Shown here in pieces: positions 52,063 through 63,007 of a stretch of 64,000 nucleotides of DNA (position 1 is its first letter; every line of letters begins with the position of its first letter). Made by a program: the position numbers and the translations under genes. The stretch comes from Limnomonas spitsbergensis (taxonomy: Eukaryota > Chlorophyta > Chlorophyceae > Chlamydomonadales): assembly GCA_037349105.1 (NCBI GenBank), contig JAYJMM010000080.1, positions 1,528,006-1,592,005 of the forward strand. Direction: 5' to 3'. A model generated the notes under the pieces. It saw only the letters and a program-made list of their open reading frames with translations. It was not told where the DNA came from and did no database searches.

Positions 52063-54004
52063 AATCAGCTGTGAAATGGGGGCTGGTTGGCTGTGTAGAG
52101 GTCTGTGAAATATTGCATTAGTTGTATCACTACACTGCAGGCGGTGCAACGTACAAGTTTTAAGTTACATGCAACCCATTTCACTTTGTTAAGATGCATG
52201 AATTTTTATACCATACTACCGGTATCTGGAAATCACTACGGTACTTAAGCTATTCAATTTTCAGTTGTAACTCGGAAACAATCGATTATGTAAAGACTTC
52301 GGTAGAAAAAATTCGCTTCGACTCTTCTAAACTATTGAAGGCAGGGATTAGACTGTAGGGGGGATCTTGTGATGCCCAGGGGCATGAGACGATCTTAAAG
52401 GCGGATTATCTTGGAGTTGATGCCATAAAACTTGTGTTAGGAGCACTCCACTGACTGACTCCACATCGCTTCAAAAAAAGGGCTGATGATGAGAGGTTTG
52501 GAAGCGGAAGCACCAAGGAGGTCATACATATCTCTTGATGGATACCAGTTTGCCACTGTCCCAATTGTTTTTCTCGCATGCCTTTATGCTCGTGAAGGTG
52601 CTGTACGGCAGCATATCCGAAGCAGAGGACCACCGCCCACAAACCAGTCCCATCACTTCAATAAATTAAGGAAGTATCGGTAGGACAGAGAATAAGATAA
52701 TAAGCCTTTACCCCTCTGGACTTCCTACAATTCCAGAAAACGACCTTGTTGTGGCATAGGTCAATGAAGTTTCACCTCTTGGCCCTACTCAAAAGGCTTG
52801 GCAAAGTGAGCACCCAAATAATTCTGTTAGGAGGAAAGAACAAAGAAAAAGGGGGAATCAAGTATAGGGCCACAAAAGGCTGGCAAGGAAGGTAAGTAAA
52901 AGGTAGCCCCTGAAACGTCTACGCCTCCATAATACCTACCACATCCGAGGGGGGCAGAAAAAAAACAGGGACCCAACATTCCCTCTACTTCTCCAAAACT
53001 CATCTGTCTGACATGAGAGTTGCACCTAAGGACTTTGGGGGGGGTATCTCGGCTTCAAGAAGACAAGTAATCAGAGGTGCTGCTGCGCTGCACAAAAAAC
53101 GGCAGAGCAGTCGGGTATGTGACTTTTCAGAGGGCAGGCGCAGCCAGGTGCGGACGGAGTCACCTGGACCCCATGCAAACCCCCTCGCCATGTTGCAGGA
53201 TTTCAAAATATTTGTCACAACTCTATCGCTGGCTAAGTGCGTGTTTTTAATGATGCGTTTCGAATTGCGCATAGAGAAGCGAAGCCACAGCTGTCGGCCT
53301 GTCGCGTGACACCAGGGGACAGCGTGACGACACCTAACGTCATCCGCTGTGAGATCCAGCCCTGGTAGCTGAGTTTCTCATTTCTGCACCTCGGCCTTTG
53401 AGGTCTGACAGGAATAACCTTCATAAATACAGCCGGTTGATTTGCGCTGTAGCGCATAAAGTTTCCGTGACGTTCAAGAAACATCAGGCGGACTGACTGA
53501 CAGACGGACGGACGGACGGACGGACGGACGGAAACGGGTGGAAACTGGGGGCATCGCCCCCGCGACCTTCGGCCGCCCGGGGGGGCTCTGCCGAAAAAAA
53601 CGCTTTTTAGGGGCTTGCAGTTCCCCCAACCCTCTTAGCTTGACATGCATTGACCGGGCACTTAACGTTGGCCGTTGACCATGCACTGGGGGTCTGGAAA
53701 GCCCTGGCCCTGCCCTGGGCAGTGAGATCTTCATATCAAGCAGTTTTCTCGGGGTTGAGATGTTATTAGTGAAACAAGCTTTCGTGAAATCTACGAAATC
53801 CTCATTGTTTGGCTCTTTGTACCTTAGTCACCGTTGGGCCAAAAAGCACTTCAAGACAAGATATGGAAAGCAGTAAGGCACTCGTCAAGCTTAACAATTT
53901 CATAGGATAGGGTGTTTCCAGTTGGTTTTTGCCCCCCTTCGACCACATCTTCCACAAAAGCCAGGGCATCCCACCCTAGCCCTGTGGCATCAGTGTAGAA
54001 CGGT

Positions 54005-54150
54005 GCATTACCGTTGGGACCTGCTGCATGCTTGGCCGCGTGCGGCTGGTAGAGAATGACTACGCTCGATTCCAGCTACCATGCACAACCTGGACCATGG
54101 TGAAGCCATGCCATCCTCCTACGTGAGGGGGGCAGGAACCTGTGGCATAA
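54005..54150 (-). mobile_element. Truncated SINE-like element, reverse orientation
   Basis: Reverse-strand words matching the SINE body: CATGGCTTCACCATGGTCC, GTGCATGGTAGCTGGAATCG, CCTGCCCCCCTCACG. The tRNA-like head and 3' end are not evident. Confidence 0.55.
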
Positions 54151-55108
54151 GTGTGACCCCATACCGGTACTGCAATATAACAGCCTTCTGATGCACCCCA
54201 GCCAAAAAATGAACGTGGTGACGCATTAACTAATAGGCCATTGGGCGTTACACTGTCGCGTGGGATACTTCTACAGGCTTGCGGAAACAGTACAGTGTTC
54301 AATAGGGAGGCGCCACACTTGGGTGGAGCGTGCACTCACTCAATGAGAGTCCGCCTTGTTCATAGCGTGTTAGTGAAAGTCCTACTTCCTTATTCATGGC
54401 GGGCATCGGATGCCCTGACTTGCGACATGGTCCTCATCACATCTGTCTTCCAGAAGGTAATATGGTATTGCTGGTACATGTCTTCGAAAACTTGGTTTGG
54501 AAGCCCTGCAGTCACTCGGTCAGCTTGCAAGTTGCTATTTGGGATGGCCTTGATTGCGATTTAAGCGATTTTAGGTGGAAGTCGGAAAAGGCCATGCTTT
54601 CAATTAAAGGCGGAATTCCGGAAAGGACCTGCTTGGAGTGAAGGTAGAATTTGGGAAAGGCTACTACGATGAGCTTACGCTGTCACAGCAATCTGAGTCT
54701 GGAGGGTGCCGAGGTCGCTTTAGTTGCCATGCGCATGGGTAAATCTCATGCGCCGCTAGTGCGCGCCGTCATACCTCTTCCTCCGCACAGCGCCTATATT
54801 ACAGGGGTCGTTGAAAGATGCCACTAGCACAGAATTGAGTCGTGGGCATCAAGTCATGAAAGCAGGCACCCTGACCAGGCTCGTTACTCAGTTGACATCA
54901 GAAAATTGTTGCCACAGAAGAAAGCTGGTGCCATATCTGGAAGCTGCCGGGCTGCCTCGATCAAGAAATTACCATCCTCGTCGTGAGAAGCTCCCTGCTG
55001 CCACTATCGCTTTGCTACTTGCAGGCAAGCATCTTGCTTCCCGCTTCTTTTCCGAGCGCAACGAACCTGAAAACCCCAATCAACCCATCGATACATGATC
55101 GTGCGTCA

Positions 55109-55115
55109 TATATAA
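55109..55115 (+). promoter_or_regulatory. TATA box of the FKBP gene
   Basis: TATATAA sits 49 nt upstream of the ATG at 55164, a normal distance for a core promoter with a short leader. A second GGATATAACC word follows at about 55122. Confidence 0.55.
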
Positions 55116-55163
55116 CCCTGGCTGGATATAACCGAACTGCCCTACTCATCACGGCAAGTTGAA

Positions 55164-56939
55164 ATGCAGCTCATCCTCGTTCTCCTGTGCGCAAGCCTTG
55201 CGTTTGTGGCGCATGCCAGTCATTCCGATGTGACCGAGCTGAAGATTGAGACGACCGTGAGTCTGAATGATACGTCACGTCTTAAGAATAATATTGCATG
55301 GTCCAATCTTGCCTTCGAATGATGCAGTTCAAGCCTGAAGGCTGCGATGAGGCTCGGAAGGCAGCTAGTGGTGACCAGATCAGCGTTCACTACACGTAAG
55401 GCATATATGCAGCAGGGGATGTGCAGTTCTGCAGGGCTGACTCTTAGGGTGAATCTAGTAAACCCATTTGAACAATATATATAATAGTTTGCGACATCCT
55501 GTCCTGTCTGGTACCATGCACAGGGGGATGCTGACGGACGGAAGCACCTTCGACAGCTCTGTGAAGCGTGGAACTCCCTTCGGTTTCAAGCTGGGTGCCG
55601 GAAATGGTGAGTGTTTCATTCCTGGAAATTTAACACCAGCTATCTCCGCAACAGCCATGTCGATCTTGAAGATGTTGAAGATCTGGTTGAGACATCTGTC
55701 ATCATTTTTTTGCAGTCATCAAGGGCTGGGACCAGGGCCTCGTAGGTGCTTGCGTTGGAGAGAAGCGGCTGCTCAGCATTGTGAGTTGGCATGAGTGGGT
55801 ATGCAAGAAGAGCATCGTTTGTGGGGTTCGGTATATTGCCCATGGTGTACCTGACTTCCGTGTCAGAATACCGGCAGTCAGTAAAAGATTCCTGCTGTAA
55901 ATTACCGTGCATCTCATGTATAACGGTTCGCCATAGAGCAAGTTGCTCAGTTAGCCTGTTGCCTACTGTGTCCAACTGCTGTCCACGTCTATATTTTCCT
56001 GGTTTGAATGTCAAATTACTTGTGAGTCACGAGTCGTGACTCACTTGGAACACCTGAGCCCCGGCCGATTAGGCTCCTGATCCTACTATCACCTCCTCAT
56101 GCTGACACTGGACACGTAGCCCCCTGATCTCGGCTACGGTGCGGCTGGCGCGGGCGGTGTGATCCCCGGTGGTGCAACACTGATCTTTGAGACTGAGGTG
56201 AGACTGAGGTGGCGAGACCCAAAGTAGTGCAAGTGTGAATGCTGAGCTTCAAAAGCTACAGGCCATCACCTGACGGTATCTATAACCTTGATCCTCGGGT
56301 TGCCATCAGGCAGGTTCAAGCTTCCTTATTCATACTTGCGATGAATCTTTAGGTGCCATGCTGAACCTCACGCTTTCATGCCATCATTTCCTGCCTGCCC
56401 TGATCATGCATCATGCTGTAGCACTGGGGGAAGAGGGCAATATTGGCCTCATGGTGCTAGCATAGGCACCCGCCGTTCCGGGGCCCTGATAGCACAGAAA
56501 AGGAAGGGAAATACTGACTGACGCAAGTGTGAACCCTGAAGACAGAAACTACACATATGCCGATATGCGAGTGTGAGTTTCGATGAGGGGATGGGCGTTG
56601 CGGCAAGCTAAGTGTTTGGGGACAAGCCTTGATATCATTGCTGCGCCGATTTTGGTCCATACAGTGGCTGAATTACGTAGCTGAGTTTCAGTACCGTAAT
56701 TTTTAGGCAAATTCAGCTACTTTTACCAGTAAGGGACCGCAATTACCAACACCAATTCTGAATAATGGCGTAATTGCACAGCACTGCTTGATATGCAGCA
56801 GGCTAGTCCTGAGGCAGAGCCTGACCTGCACCCGCCTCGTATGGTGTTCACTGCTCAGGTGATCTCCCTCAAGGACTCTGCTCCGTCGATGGGAGGCTTT
56901 TCGGGCGGTCAAAAGATCAAGAAGGCCAGCGACCTTTGA
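55164..56939 (+). CDS. FKBP-type peptidyl-prolyl isomerase, secretory (FKBP2/FKBP13-like)
   Basis: Six exons: 55164-55256, 55328-55395, 55524-55606, 55716-55780, 56120-56197, 56859-56939; 468 nt, 155 residues, all phases consistent. It begins with a hydrophobic signal peptide (MQLILVLLCASLAFVAHA). The FKBP fold follows with expected active-site residues: DQISVHYTGML (Tyr), TFDSSVKRG (Asp), VIKGWDQGL (Val-Ile, Trp), LGYGAAGAGGVIPGG (Tyr) and LIFETE (Phe). Such proteins catalyse cis-trans isomerisation at Pro and bind FK506, here probably in the ER lumen. The C-terminus (KIKKASDL) is not a classical KDEL/HDEL signal, so retention is uncertain. It is the most compact gene in the window, with small introns lacking junction arrays, and ends tail to tail with the OTU1-like gene. 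Confidence 0.92.
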
Positions 56940-57175
56940 GCCACCCACTTCTCCCAGCACTGGCGCAGCCCGACGTAAACGGTGGAGCCTCTTTCAAGGC
57001 TACCCGAGCCAGGACTGCACCAGCCGCACATTTCGCTGGCTGCGCTAAATGAGGGCTGCAGAGCCTGGATGTGTGTCGTGTCTTTCTAGGCAGGGTGTAA
57101 GGATGAGAAAAGCTGATGAGAGGGCCAGCAGGCCAGGTGTTCTTCGATGCTGCGTACCATATGGATAGGAAGTAA

Positions 57176-57245
57176 TTTCTCACCAACTAAGGATACTTAC
57201 TCATTTCTCACCAACTAAGGATACTTACTCATTTCTCACCAACTC
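57176..57245 (+). repeat. 27-bp tandem repeat, 2.6 copies
   Basis: TTTCTCACCAACTAAGG followed by ATACTTACTCA, repeated almost perfectly; a third copy diverges after CCAACT. Confidence 0.9.
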
Positions 57246-57444
57246 TTTGGGATGGATATGGAGCATTGTGAGACTGGCCCATCGTGTCTTGGGCCAAGCG
57301 CGCTGAATTTGCCAGACAGCTTGTAGGTGCCACCCAGGGGTCCCCCTGGTGCCACCCTACATGAAATGAGGAATGGTATTTGAGGGGAGGGTAGCAGAAA
57401 TTTAAGCCAAAATTCCCATCCTCAAATTACTCGAATGTAATTGG

Positions 57445-57700
57445 GAGAAATGGTCCAGTGGTATAACGCTGGTGGCATCCATACCCAGAGGTGGAGGGAT
57501 CGGACCCGCCACACGCTCTTCTCTCTCCCCCCGATTAGAGCGCCGGGTTCCATGTTCCTGCCCCCTCACATAGGACGATGGCATGGCTGCACCATGGCCC
57601 AGGCTGTGCATCGTAGCTGGAATTGAGCCTAGTCATTACCTACCAGCCCCACGTGGCCGAGCGTTCAGCAGGGCCCAGCGGGTATGCACTGTTCTAAACT
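57445..57700 (+). mobile_element. tRNA-derived SINE-like element, best copy
   Basis: Clear A-box-like TGGTCCAGTGGTATAACGC and B-box-like GGGATCGGACCC, then CACATAGGACGATGGCATGG, GCTGCACCATGGCC, GTTCAGCAGGGCCCAGCGGG and TATGCACTGTTCTAAAC. Intergenic, same orientation as the copies at 698 and 32827. Confidence 0.75.
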
Positions 57701-58454
57701 CGGATGTAACGTCATTGACTCTAAATCCACATTATAATAGCACCCCAACGCCTCCATTCCCCACTTAAAGTAACCTACATTTTTGAGTGAAACAGCATGA
57801 GGTGTGGTAGGTGCAAGGGTTCGCTCCTATCATTTCATCCTACTGATCTCAACAGTTCATGACGATATTGCCGTCACCCCCATATCTCAACACTGTTCCT
57901 CTACTGGTATCTTTCTGCGGAGCCCGTTCACAAACATGAAAGGGGAAATGAAAACTTGCCTGGGAAACCCTACCTCTAGGTCACTGCCTTTCAAATCCTC
58001 GGTAGATATCATGAGGCTCCACGATCGATAAGCCTAATACCGCACCCCAGACCGGCATCTGACCGTAGCTTGTTCCTTGGGCATGTTTATTTTGTACCGT
58101 ATTGCAAACCGGTTACAGCCACTTGTCTTATGCATGGAAAATAATGCTCCACCAGACTGAGAATTCTTAATCACCACCAGTCTTATCATACATGTTCAAC
58201 AAGCACTAGTCCAATGCATCTAATATGATGCCCCGTTCAACGGACTGTGTAAGCTTCACGAAAGTTCACTCTGCTCTGTTTCATTGCATAGCGCCAGTGT
58301 GGGCTTACGATAATGACAGCAGTGCTCGCACTTGCAGGGCTGGAAGCCCACAACAACGCCAATATGCAATGCCAGGGGGGCTGGTATTCATGCAAATGCT
58401 TCTCTTTCCCAAGAACATAAATAAGGCAGTGCAATCAAGAAGAGGCAGCCAGGG

Positions 58455-58640
58455 TACATGAGGCAGCCTGGATCTAGAAGGGAGCCTGGATCCAGGAGTG
58501 GCCTGGATCCATGCAGGAGCCTACATCTAGGAGTGGCCTAAATCCATACGGCAGCCTGGATCTAGAAGTAGCCTGGATCCGCAAGGCAGCCTGGATCTAG
58601 AAGTAGCCTGCTGGATCCGCAAAGCAGCCTGGATCTTCAT
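58455..58640. repeat. ~37-bp minisatellite with GGATCC/GGATCTAG words
   Basis: About five units of GGCAGCCTGGATCTAGAAGT plus AGCCTGGATCCGCAA, diverging to the left. It lies just beyond the stop of the OTU1-like gene. Confidence 0.85.
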
Positions 58641-58655
58641 TCCTGTGCACTGAAA

Positions 58656-61600
58656 TCACTTGCCGACTTGCTCAAAGCTTTGGTGCCCAGTGGCTTGCGC
58701 GTGTTTGCTCACATCCGCCTGGCTTGAGAACATGGCCTTGCAGTCGGAGCAGCGCAGCCGGGGCGTGTTGGTGACAAACTGGCTGCCCCTGCAAGGAACA
58801 CAAACAAGGAGTGAGAACACCATTGTTGTTAAATGGATATTCAAGTTGACAGACAGTGCGCCTTCCAACACTTCCCGACTTTTACAATTAAGGAGGGGGC
58901 TGCTAATTTTCAAGCCCAGGCCCCCCGGTCGTAGGGCAGTCCTAGTTTTGGCACCCCTTGTCCTAGTCTTGGACGCCAACAGCCCTTAGGGTATAGGGTT
59001 CAGGGTTCAGGGTTCTAGGTTTCCAAACACGGGTGCAGGGTTGAGGGTTTGGCAGGCCTCATGCATGAAAGGGGAAACAATCAAGTACTTGGCCAAGGCT
59101 TCAGCTACGAGCTTCGGCGAGATTTCTGTGGAAAGTGTGAGGCGGAGTAGAATTCTGAGCTATTATAGTATATGGTTCTGATTTCTGTGACACGCTGATT
59201 ACGCTACACCTCTGGGCCCTGATCAAAAGGCTGGGGCCCGAGGGCTTCCAATGATTGATGTTTAAGGTGGGTGAGGAAGAGGGATGGAAGGGTTTAGAGT
59301 GCATGGGTTGCATGGTCTATGGTGGGTGGTTAAGAGTTTAGGGTTTAGGGTTTAGGGTTAAGAGTTTGTATCACCTTCCTGTGCAAGAAGAGTGACGGAG
59401 GTATCGTCTGGTTGCGGCGCTGCACCCCACTGCTAGAACATGTGAATAAGCATGCCCTGGATGGAAGAAAATTGACTGAAAAACAAATATAAAATGAAAT
59501 ATATGGTACATGGTTAAAAGTTTGCATCATTTCCCTACTTAAGGTGGGCGGCGGAAGCATCGTCTGGTGCCGGCGCTGCACCCCATGAATAAAAGATATT
59601 TACATGTCAATAAGCCCGGAGCTGTAATACTCTTGACAAATTAAAACAAATAGAAAACAGATTTCCAAAGGGGGGTGCCCCAAGCAGGAAAAAGCTAAAA
59701 AGCAGGCCCTCCGGGGACTTTGCACGGAAAATAAACCGACTGTAAAAACGAGAGGGGGGAGAGGGGCGGCAAGCAGAAAAGGTGCAACCCATCCGTTTTT
59801 TTTACCATGACCCAAAGACTCTCGAGTAGGATACCGTAGTGTCAGTTCAAAATCGTTTTATTCTGAGTTCGTTAATTGTTTAGAAAGCTTACTTTGCCTC
59901 AGTCAAGCTGGAATGTTTCCAAATCAACGGTTTGTTTTGCTCCGAGAGGCGCATCTGGTGCCAGTATGCGTCTTGCCTTTGCCCTAGCGAATAACTTGGC
60001 AAAATAAAGCTGCACTTTCAAATTGGCAGCATTTTGATGGGGAGACAACTTGTAAATGCGGCATGTGCGGTGAACGGCGCTGCGCTCTGTGTTGGCGATG
60101 TTTTTAGGGTTTGGGAGAAAGATATTTGTTTTTTCGTTTCGGTTTTAGTCATCATCGAAATCTGTATGCAGCATCTAAGAACATCGGTACACAAAATAGG
60201 TAAATACGTCTGAAACTCGACATTTTGCAATCGACGGGCAACAAAGTATCTGGACACGATTGGCAAATATCTGAAATCAGTGACCATCACCCAGCACAGC
60301 CCTCACTTGTGAGTCAGCTCCACCAGCTTCTGAGCAGCTGCCGCGATCATTTTCCCCCGCTTGGTGCGCGGGTTGAACTCCGTTATATCCTCAGACTCTG
60401 CGCGCAGCAGCCGTTGGGTTGAATGGGAACAAGACAACCATGGTCGTACAATCCAGCTTTTAACCTGTACCGTATTATGCCGTATCAAGCCGTATCGTGC
60501 TACCTTGGTAGCACAATCCAGCTAAACCTGTCCTGTATCATGTCGTATCAAGCCATATCGTGTTACCTTGAAACCAACAAGACTTGAGATATGGACTCAG
60601 GGTGCAGAGGATGGGTAAGGAGGTCTGAGCCGATCTCGCCACGGCCCATGCGGCACAGTTTCCTGAACTCTAGGGCCTTAACTCTCATGGCCCTGCGGGG
60701 CACACATTTCTTCCTTTCTTCCTCACAGCAGTTTTGTGAGCCCATCCCGACCTGCGGCGTACTTCCTTTTACTACGAATGTGTTTAGGAAGGAAGGGAGC
60801 TTCGCCCTGTTGGGGGCGTGAGAGAGATAGGGAAACAGCGTAGCCTGGGCCGAAGCCATATCCGTGCTGTAAGCACGTTAATTTATTATCTCAGCCCACC
60901 CAGGCCACACAAGAGTACCGCTCAACACACACACACTTGGATTGCACCCTCGATTACAAGCAGGACAAGCAGTACAAACAGTGCAGGCAGTACAAGCAGT
61001 ACACACAGTACAAACAGTGCAGGCAGTGGGAGACCTGCCTAGAAGCCCCTTAAGGTCGGTCATGATATGATATGCCGTGCGGCCCCAATGTTGGTCATGA
61101 TACGTACTGGTGTCACATAATATCAATACACGATATGTTGATATGATATGATACGCTACAATATGATACGCTACGATACATAACAATATGATACGCTGTG
61201 ATATGTCAGTTTAACGATGCCTGTCCAGGAGTTCAGGATCTCCTGGAAAGCACAAAGGCCCTCTTGCGAGTCAAGCGTATCTTAGATCTCTGTGGCAGGT
61301 GGCAGCCACCCCGCAGCCCCCCTCCCCCAACAGCCCCCCAACACACCCACCCAGTCGCCAAAAGTGTTTGTTTTATTATTTGGGCACACGCCAGACCACC
61401 TGCTGAGCCTCGCCAGGCGCCCACCACTGGGCTTATGGGTACCCCAATTTAAATGGCCTGCAGCTGGTGGCCCAAGCAGCAGGCACCTTGCTGCGCCCCC
61501 TGGCCCTCCCGACCAAGACTACGATGTCCCTGAATTGCCGCTCAAGCACCCTAAACCCTAAACCCTGAAGTTCAAAATGTGGTCCCACTTCTACCCAGCC

Positions 61601-63007
61601 CCCAAATGATGCTTTCGGAATATAATTTCCCGAATATAATGCTTTCGGAATAATGCCCCTGCTTCCCTGATTACCCTTTGCGGATGCCCCCCTCCACACA
61701 CTTTAAGATTTCCGCTCTGCCCCACAATATGTTTCCTATATACGAAATACGACATATAGGCCCTACACGCTGATGTGGCACTGCTTACACACACACTTTT
61801 AGTTCCCAGGTATGACCTTCCATGTGTTTGCTACATGAAAACCTGCACACCACTGCACGAAGGACCTGCGTGTTGATGTGGCACACTGGCACCGTATTCC
61901 CTCACTTTTGTACACACATCCTCCAGGATTCATAAAGTGTGAGACCTCACGCCCAACTCCTGGACCCCGAGTCTAAACGCACAAATTAAAAAACACCGCC
62001 AGGACACACAAGCCGTCCCGCCCTCCTGCCTGGTACATTAATGACAGAGTTCATACTTGTGAGCACGCAAGTACACAACTGTTCACACTTCCGGGCCTGC
62101 CGGCGCACCTGAGGCCCGAGGTCCTGGCGAGATTGCCAGCGCGTCATAGTGGATTCCATTGTAGATCAGCATGACTTGCTTGGGGTAGCCTGTACACATG
62201 AAAGCATTGTTTTTAGCGTGCCTCAGGGTTCAGGGTTAAGCGTGCCTCAGGGTTTAGGGTTAAACGTGCCTCAGGGTTTAGGGTTAAGCGTGCCTCAGGG
62301 TTTAGGGTTCAGGATTTAGGGTTAAGCGTGCATCATGGTTTAGGGTTCAGGATTTAGGGTTTATCGTGCCTCAGGGTTTGGGGTTGAGCGTGCCTCAGGC
62401 TTTAGGGTTCAGGCTTTAGGGTTAAGCGTGCCTCAGGCTTTAAGGTTCAGGATTTAGGGTTTAGCGTGCATCAGGGTTTAGGGTTCAGGATTTAGGGTTT
62501 AGCGTGCCTCAGGGTTTATGGTTCAGGATTTAGGGTTTAGCGTGCCTCGGGGTTTGGATGCCAGCAAGACTTGCTAAGGGGTAGCATGCGCACAATGAAT
62601 AAATGCATGTAGCGTGCGACAGGGTTTGGATGATAACATGACTTGCTTGGGATAACCTGCACACAAGGTAAATGCATGTAACTGCCACAGGTTTGGAGCG
62701 AGCATGATTTGCTAGGGGTAGCCAAATTGGGTAGCCTGCAAACAGAAAAGATAAACGTGCAGAATACGATGGGGGGGTGGATGAATGCTGCAGAATTTGT
62801 CGGGGGTTCCTGGAGTTGCAGTTTGGCAGTTGCCTGCTCCCTCTCCAAACACAAGCCCCTTATCACCCTCAATATTCAAATCCAACTGCAGTTCGTCAGT
62901 TACCTGCCTCCTCCCCAAACACAAGCCCCTTGGCACTCTCGATGTTCCACGCAGAGATCTCCCGCCCGTAGTGCTTTGCCAAGATCGAGAGCTCAATGCC
63001 CCCGCCC
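58656..63007 (-). CDS. OTU1: OTU1/YOD1-like deubiquitinase, C-terminal half (5' exons outside the window)
   Basis: Four minus-strand exons join in phase: 63007-62904, 62189-62109, 60397-60307 and 58788-58656 (stop TGA 58658-58656), giving about 136 C-terminal residues. The first exon begins after a split Trp codon: (W)GGGIELSILAKHYGREI, the OTU-domain helix that packs beside the active site. The next reads GYPKQVMLIYNGIHYDAL, holding the catalytic His of the OTU triad. Then KMIAAAAQKLVELTHK, and finally a C2H2 finger, CSDCKAMFSSQADVSKHAQATGH. This order matches OTU1/YOD1, which trims ubiquitin chains with the p97/Cdc48 ATPase in ER-associated degradation. The UBX-like N-terminus and the catalytic Cys exon are not in the window. 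Introns contain copies of the exon junctions. Confidence 0.88.
59330..59600. repeat. ~180-bp tandem duplication and telomere-like run
   Basis: Words AGAGTTTGTATCACCTTCC, GTATCGTCTGGTTGCGGCG and CTGCACCCC repeat as AAAGTTTGCATCATTTCCC, GCATCGTCTGGTGCCGGCG and CTGCACCCC. It is preceded by TTTAGGGTTTAGGGTTTAGGG (59335-59360; written here in two runs of TTTAGGG and one more). Lies in the last OTU1-like intron. Confidence 0.8.
60465..60560. repeat. ~65-bp tandem duplication
   Basis: ATGCCGTATCAAGCCGTATC, GTGCTACCTTGG and AACCTGTACCGTATT recur as ATGTCGTATCAAGCCATATC, GTGTTACCTTG and AACCTGTCCTGTATC. Intronic in the OTU1-like gene. Confidence 0.8.
60785..60872 (+). mobile_element. Short interspersed family F3, second long copy
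   Basis: GCTTCGCCCTGTTGGGGGCG then GGGAAACAGCGTAGCC, GAAGCCATATCCGTGCTG; aligned with 45706-45800. Confidence 0.45.
60945..61205. repeat. Two short tandem tracts (AGTACAAACAGTGCAGGC; GATATGATACGCTAC)
   Basis: From 60950 to 61030, 9-10-bp units of the AGTACAAGC/AGTGCAGGC type; from 61055 to 61205, ATATGATACGCTACGATAC-type units. Both lie in an OTU1-like intron. Confidence 0.8.
61395..61560 (+). mobile_element. Short interspersed element family F2, diverged copy
   Basis: GCGCCCACCACTGGGCTTATG, GGTGGCCCAAGCAGCAGG, TGTCCCTGAATTGCCGCTC and AAGCACCCTAAACCC, in the order seen at 21262-21435. Confidence 0.5.
62215..62550. repeat. Telomere-like TTTAGGG array with GCGTGCCTCAGG spacer
   Basis: About eleven units of AGCGTGCCTCAGGGTTTAGGG with extra TTCAGGATTTAGGG. 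It combines telomere-type words with GCGTGCCTCAG, which may come from the intron next to exon 62189-62109. Not a real telomere: units are interrupted and internal. Confidence 0.85.
62545..62735 (-). repeat. Copies of the acceptor and start of OTU1-like exon 62189-62109
   Basis: On the plus strand the real junction reads AGCATGACTTGCTTGGGGTAG then CCTGTACAC (split for length). Copies: 62552-62590 (GCAAGACTTGCTAAGGGGTAG, CATGCGCAC), 62630-62665 (ACATGACTTGCTTGGGATAA, CCTGCACAC) and 62700-62740 (GCATGATTTGCTAGGGGTAG, then GGGTAGCCTGCAAAC). Confidence 0.8.
62815..62903 (-). repeat. Copy of OTU1-like exon 63007-62904 end and donor
   Basis: On the minus strand the real end is AACATCGAGAGTGCCAAGGG, GCTTGTGTTTGGGGAGG, AGGCAG|GTAACTG. 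The copy reads AATATTGAGGGTGATAAGGG, GCTTGTGTTTGGAGAGG, GAGCAG|GCAACTG; its donor has changed to GC. Confidence 0.85.

Larger units (their letters stand above)
52063..55163. other. Intergenic region between the TPR and FKBP genes
   Basis: No exon was supported. Contents: a GGAC tetranucleotide run (53505-53532), a GGGGGC-ATC-GCCCCC near-palindrome and GGCCGCCCGGGGGGGC at 53545-53590, and a truncated reversed SINE (about 54005-54150). The rest is unassigned. Confidence 0.45.
56940..58655. other. Intergenic region between FKBP and OTU1-like genes
   Basis: It contains TGTAA at about 57088, 150 nt after the FKBP stop and possibly its green-algal-type polyadenylation signal, a 27-bp tandem repeat (57176-57245), a SINE (57445-57700) and a BamHI-like GGATCC minisatellite (58455-58640). 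No exon seen. Confidence 0.45.

Noticed and set aside
57445..57520. Functional tRNA gene
   Set aside because: Box A and box B are present but no anticodon arm or acceptor pairing; it continues into a SINE body seen at other loci.
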